This document shows positions 58,801 through 64,000 of a stretch of DNA of 64,000 nt, piece after piece. Each line of letters begins with the position of its first letter. Position 1 is the first letter of the stretch. The stretch comes from Lycorma delicatula (lineage: Eukaryota; Arthropoda; Insecta; Hemiptera; Fulgoridae), in assembly GCF_047948215.1 (NCBI RefSeq), contig NC_134463.1, forward strand, positions 100,542,657 to 100,606,656, given 5' to 3'. The notes under the pieces were generated by a model. That model saw only the letters and a program-made list of their open reading frames with translations. It had not been told where the DNA came from and did not search any database. The position numbers were made by a program, and so were the translations under genes.

Positions 58801-59639
58801 GTCAATTATTCGGACAAGAAGGTAGTTTTTTTTTTTAAATCTTAGTCAAACTAAATATTTTTCTCTTAAAGATGTGTTTTATAATTGAATTTAAAATAAA
58901 AATTCATTTAAATTTAATAATATAAGGCTGGGTTTTTTTAAAACGCATTTATATTTTCAAAACACGACATATACTTACTACGTCAATTATTCAGACAACA
59001 AGGTAGTTTTTTTTTAAATCTTCGTCAACCTGAATATTTTTTGCTTAAAGCTGTGTAATATAATTGAATTTAAAATAAAAATTCATTTAAATTTAATAAT
59101 ATAAGGCTGGGTTTTTTTAAAACGCATTTATATTTTCAAAACACGACATATACTTACTACGTCAATTATTCGGACAAGAAGGTTGTTTTTTTAAATCTTC
59201 GTCAAAATGAATATTTTTTGCTTAAAGATGTGTGATATAATTGAATTTCAAATAAAAATTCATTTAAATTTAATAATATTAGGCTGGGTTTTTTTAAAAC
59301 GCAATTATATTTTCAAACATTACATATTCTTACTACGTCAATTATTCGGACAAGAAGGTAGGTTTTTTTTTTAAATCTTAGTCAAACTAAATATTTTTCT
59401 CTTAAAGATGTGTATTATAATTGAATTTAAAATAAAAAATTAATAAAATTGATTAATATCAAGCTGGGTTTTTTTAAACCGAATTTATATTTTCTAAAAC
59501 AGGACATATACTTACTACGTCTATTATTCGGTCAAGAAGGTAGTTTTTTTTTGAATCTTTGCCAAACTGAATATTTTTTGCTTAAAGCTGTGTAATATAA
59601 TTGAATTTAAAATAAAAATTCATTTAAATTTAATAATAT

Positions 59640-61255
59640 TAGGCTGGGTTTTTTTAAAACGCAATTATATTTTCAAAACATTACATATTCTTACTACGTC
59701 AATTATTCGGACAAGAAGGTAGTTTTTTTTTTTAAATCTTAGTCAAACTAAATATTTTTCTCTTAAAGATGTGTTTTATAAATGAATTTAAAATAAAAAT
59801 TCATTTAAATTTAATAATATAAGGCTGGGTTTTTTTAAAACGCATTTATATTTTCAAAACACGACATATACTTACTACGTCAATTATTCAGACAACAAGG
59901 TAGTTTTTTTTTAAATCTTCGTCAAACTGAATATTTTTTGCTTAAAGCTGTGTAATATAATTCAATTTAAAATAAAAATTCATTTAAATTTAATAATATA
60001 AGGCTGGGTTTTTTTAAAACGCAATTATATATTCAAAACACGACATATTCTTACTACGTCAATTATTCGGACAAGAAGGTAGTTTTTTTTTTTTTCTTAG
60101 TCAAACTAAATATTTTTCTCTTAAAGATGTGTATTATAATTGAATTTAAAATAAAAATTCATTTAAATTTAATAATATTAGGCTGGGTTTTTTTAAAACG
60201 CAATTATATTTTCAAAACATTACATATTCTTACTACGTCAATTATTCGGACAAGAAGGTAGTTTTTTTTTTTAAATCTTAGTCAAACTAAATATTTTTCT
60301 CTTAAAGATGTGTTTTATAATTGAATTTAAAATAAAAATTCATTTAAATTTAATAATATAAGGCTGGGTTTTTTTAAAACGCATTTATATTTTCAAAACA
60401 CGACATATACTTACTACGTCAATTATTTAGACAACAAGGTAGTTTTTTTTTTAAATCTTCGTCAAACTGAATATTTTTTGCTTAAAGCTGTGTAATATAA
60501 TTCAATTTAAAATAAAAATTCATTTAAATTTAATAATATAAGGCTGGGTTTTTTTAAAACGCAATTATATATTCAAAACACGACATATTCTTACTACGTC
60601 AATTATTCGGACAAGAAGGTAGTTTTTTTTTTTTCTTAGTCAAACTAAATATTTTTCTCTTAAAGATGTGTATTATAATTGAATTTAAAATAAAAATTCA
60701 TTTAAATTTAATAATATTAAGCTGGGTTTTTTTAAAACGCAATTATATTTTCAAAACATTACATATTCTTACTACGTCAATTATTCGGACAAGAAGGTAG
60801 TTTTTTTTTTTAAATCTTAGTCAAACTAAATATTTTTCTCTTAAAGATGTGTTTTATAATTGAATTTAAAATAAAAATTCATTTAAATTTAATAATATAA
60901 GACTGGGTTTTTTTAAAACGCATTTATATTTTCAAAACACGACATATACTTACTACGTCAATTATTCAGACAACAAGGTAGTTTTTTTTTAAATCTTCGT
61001 CAAACTGAATATTTTTTGCTTAAAGCAGTGTAATATAATTGAATTTAAAATAAAAATTCATTTAAATTTAATAATATAAGGCTGGGTTTTTTTAAAACGC
61101 ATTTATATTTTCAAAACACGACATATTTTTACTACGTCAATTATTCGGACAAGAAGGTAGTTTTTTTTTTTTTCTTAGTCAAACTAAATATTTTTCTCTT
61201 AAAGATGTGTATTATAATTGAATTTAAAATAAAAAATTAATAAAATTGATTAATA
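59640..61255. repeat. Three-monomer higher-order repeat, about three copies
   Basis: The monomer class with GCAATTATATTTTCAAAACA followed by TTACAT starts at about 59,640, 60,178 and 60,718 (spacing ~539 bp). In each copy it is followed by a monomer with TT(C/T)AGACAACAAGG. In the first two copies the third monomer has GCAATTATATATTC; in the last copy the third monomer is a different class. Confidence 0.8.
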
Positions 61256-64000
61256 TCAAGCTGGGTTTTTTTAAACCGAATTTATATTTTCTAAAACAGG
61301 ACATATACTTACTACGTCAATTATTCGGTCAAGAAGGTAGTTTTTTTTTAAATCTTCGTCAAACTGAATATTTTTTGCTTAAAGCTGTGTAATATAATTG
61401 AATTTTAAATAAAAATTCATTTAAATTTAATAATATAAGGCTGGGTTTTTTAAAACGCATTTATATTTTCAAAACACGTCACTTTCTTACTACGTCAATT
61501 ATTCGGACAAGAAGGTAGTATTTTTTTTTTAAATCTTAGTCAAACTAAATATTTTTCTCTTAAAGATGTGTATTATAATTGAATTTAAAATAATATAAAT
61601 AAATAAAATTGATTAATATCAAGCTGGGTTTTTTTAAACCGAATTTATATTTTCTAAAACAGGACATATACTTACTACGTCAATTATTCGGACAAGAAGG
61701 TAGTTTTTTTTTAAATCTTCGTTTAACTGAATATTTTTTGCTTAAAGCTGTGTAATATAATTGAATTTAACATAAAAATTCCTTTAAATTTAATAATATA
61801 AGGCTGGGTTTTTTTAAAGCGCATTTATATTTTCAAAACACGACATATTCTTACTACGTCAATTATTCGGACAAGAAGGAAGTTTTTTTTTTAAATCTTA
61901 GTCAAACTGAATATTTTTTGCTTAAAGCTGTGCAATATAATTGACTTTAAAATAAAAAATCCTTCAAATTTAATAATATAAGGCTGGATTTTTTTAAAAC
62001 ACATTTATATTTTCAAAACACGACCTATTCTTACTACGTCATATATTCGGACTAGAAGTTAGTATTTTTTTAAATCTTCGTCAAATTGAATATTTTTTGC
62101 TTAAAGCTGTGTAATATAATTGAATTTAAAATAAAAATTCATTTAAATTTAATAATATAAAGCTGGGTTATTTTAAAACGCATTTATATTTTCAAAACAC
62201 GACATATACTTACTACGTCAATTATTCGGACAACAAGGTAGTTTTTTTTTAAATCTTCGTCAAACTGAATATTTTTTGCTTAAAGCTGTGTAATATAATT
62301 GAATTTAAAATAAAAATTCATTTAAATTTAATAATATAAGGCTGGGTTTTTTTAAAACGCATTTATATTTTCAAAACACGACATATTTTTACTACGTCAA
62401 TTATTCGGACAAGAAGGTAGTTTTTTTTTTTCTTAGTCAAACTAAATATTTTTCTCTTAAAGATGTGTATTATAATTGAATTTAAAATAAAAAATTAATA
62501 AAATTGATTAATATCAAGCTGGGTTTTTTTAAACCGAATTTATATTTTCTAAAACAGGGCATATACTTACTACGTCAATTATTCGGTCAAGAAGGTAGTT
62601 TTTTTTTAAATCTTCGTCAAACTGAATTGTTTTGCTTAAAGTTGTGTAATATAATTGAATTTAAAATAAAAATTCATTTAAATTTAATAATATAAGGCTG
62701 GGTTTTTTAAAACGCATTTATATTTTCAAAACACGTCACTTTCTTACTACGTCAATTATTCGGACAAGAAGGTAGTTTTTTTTTTTAAATCTTAGTCAAA
62801 CTAAATATTTTACTCTTAAAGATGTGTATTATAATTGAATTTAAAATAAAAATTCCTTAAAATTTAATAATATAAGGCTGGGTTTTTTTAAAACGATTTT
62901 TTTTTTCAAAACACGACATATTGTTACTACGTCAATTATTCAGACAAGAAGGTAGTTTTTTTTTTCAAATCTTAGTCAAACTAAATATTTTTCTCTTAAA
63001 GATGTGTTTTATAATTGAATTTAAAATAAAAATTCATTTAAATTTAATAATATAAGGCTGGGTTTTTTTAAAACGCATTTATATTTTCAAAACACGACAT
63101 ATTTTTACTACGTCAATTATTCGGACAAGAAGGTAGTTTTTTTTTTTTTCTTAGTCAAACTAAATATTTTTCTCTTAAAGATGTGTATTATAATTGAATT
63201 TAAAATAAAAAATTAATAAAATTGATTAATATCAAGCTGGGTTTTTTTAAACCGAATTTATATTTTCTAAAACAGGACATATACTTACTACGTCAATTAT
63301 TCGGTCAAGAAGGTAGTTTTTTTTTAAATCTTCGTCAAACTGAATATTTTTTGCTTAAAGCTGTGTAATATAATTGAATTTTAAATAAAAATTCATTTAA
63401 ATTTAATAATATAAGGCTGGGTTTTTTAAAACGCATTTATATTTTCAAAACACGTCACTTTCTTACTACGTCAATTATTCGGACAAGAAGGTAGTTTTTT
63501 TTTTAAATCTTAGTCAAACTAAATATTTTTCTCTTAAAGATGTGTATTATAATTGAATTTAAAATAATATAAATAAATAAAATTGATTAATATCAAGCTG
63601 GGTTTTTTTAAACTGAATTTATATTTTCTAAAACAGGACATATACTTACTACGTCAATTATTCGGACAAGAAGGTAGTTTTTTTTTAAATCTTCGTTTAA
63701 CTGAATATTTTTTGCTTAAAGCTGTGTAATATAATTGAATTTAACATAAAAATTCCTTTAAATTTAATAATATAAGGCTGGGTTTTTTTAAAGCGCATTT
63801 ATATTTTCAAAACACGACATATTCTTACTACGTCAATTATTCGGACAAGAAGGAAGTTTTTTTTTTAAATCTTAGTCAAACTGAATATTTTTTGCTTAAA
63901 GCTGTGTAATATAATTGACTTTAAAATAAAAAATCCTTCAAATTTAATAATATAAGGCTGGATTTTTTTAAAACACATTTATATTTTCAAAACACGACCT
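61079..64000. repeat. Eleven-monomer duplication, offset 1,974 bp
   Basis: 61,079-62,026 and 63,053-64,000 are almost the same, including private variants: the insertion AATATAAATAAATAAAATTG, CTTCGTTTAACTG, TTTAACATAAAAATTCC, and ACACATTTATATTTTCAAA ending CACGACCT. Parts of the block (CACGTCACTTTCTTACTACG) also recur at ~62,730, giving a 7-monomer relation (61,230-61,500 against 62,490-62,760). The second copy is cut by the window edge. Confidence 0.85.

Larger units (their letters stand above)
53385..64000. repeat. ~180-bp satellite array, about 59 monomers
   Basis: Head-to-tail monomers of about 178-182 bp continue to the right edge of the window. Landmarks in each: GGCTGGGTTTTTTTAAAACG, then TTATATTTTC, ACGACATA, TTACTACGTCAATTATTCGG, ACAAGAAGGTAG, a T-run of 7-14, TCAAACT(G/A)AATATTTTT, CTTAAAG, and a closing TAATATAA. 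Length differences come mainly from the T-run. At least three classes are seen: the common one; one with TTGATTAATATCAAGCTGGG and AACCGAATTTATATTTTCTA; and one with GCAATTATATTTTCAAAACA followed by TTACAT. Open frames inside are chance. The array resembles a pericentromeric or other heterochromatic satellite; the location is inference. Confidence 0.97.

Noticed and set aside
62504..62695. A 63-codon frame inside the satellite
   Set aside because: Tandem monomers carry many stops in all classes; this is a chance open stretch.
53385..64000. Regular repeats considered as a CRISPR array
   Set aside because: The repeats are contiguous ~180-bp monomers without unique spacers, in eukaryotic repeat-rich DNA; this is a satellite.

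Overview
The window looks like a stretch of an AT-rich, repeat-laden insect nuclear genome. Hemiptera or a relative is my best guess, from the kinds of RTE, jockey, R1 and I-type LINEs, BEL/Pao element and tRNA-derived SINEs present; that placement is inference. No intact protein-coding gene of the host was found. Nearly every long reading frame that makes sense belongs to a transposable element or a fossil virus-like element, and all are broken by stops, frameshifts, truncation or nested insertion.

Layout. 1-40 kb is mostly unique AT-rich intergenic or intronic DNA. It is dotted with relics: an RTE-like LINE (4.6-5.9 kb), a minus-strand jockey-like relic (7.7-8.5 kb), a jockey 3' end (9.7-10.1 kb), a hAT-type MITE with an 8-bp target duplication (12.8-13.3 kb), a SINE with an 11-bp target duplication (13.45-13.62 kb), a CpG-rich patch with clustered factor-like sites (15.06-15.4 kb), two adjacent foldback elements (17.16-18.75 kb), a further RTE relic (19.2-19.6 kb), a decayed BEL/Pao retrotransposon with diverged LTRs (22.2-26.8 kb), another SINE (27.2-27.4 kb), a G-rich island (29.6-30.25 kb), a second jockey relic (33.8-35.1 kb), a minus-strand RTE-like relic (36.3-37.0 kb) and a second copy of one foldback family (38.2-39.15 kb).

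40.5-53.3 kb is a nested composite. The oldest layer appears to be a Polinton/Maverick (adintovirus-like) element on the minus strand. From high to low coordinates it reads: integrase C-terminus, packaging ATPase, penton-like minor capsid protein, major-capsid-like protein, [gap with later insertions], Ser/Pro-rich protein, short acidic protein, coiled-coil protein, phospholipase-A2-like protein. An I-type LINE (minus strand, 47.66-50.49 kb) sits in the 3' part of the capsid-like gene. An R1-type LINE relic (45.54-46.56 kb) lies at the Ser/Pro-rich gene. A second, internally deleted copy of the I-type LINE (plus strand, 40.5-43.3 kb) abuts the other end.

53.3-64 kb is a satellite array of about 59 monomers of roughly 178-182 bp. 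It begins where the integrase gene is cut off and runs off the right edge. It contains several sequence classes and nested higher-order repeats (3-, 5- and 11-monomer units, plus a similarity about 23 monomers apart). The satellite, the LINE insertions and the decayed viral gene block together suggest a repeat-rich, possibly heterochromatic region. The most notable content is the fossil Polinton/adintovirus-like block and how it has been dismantled.
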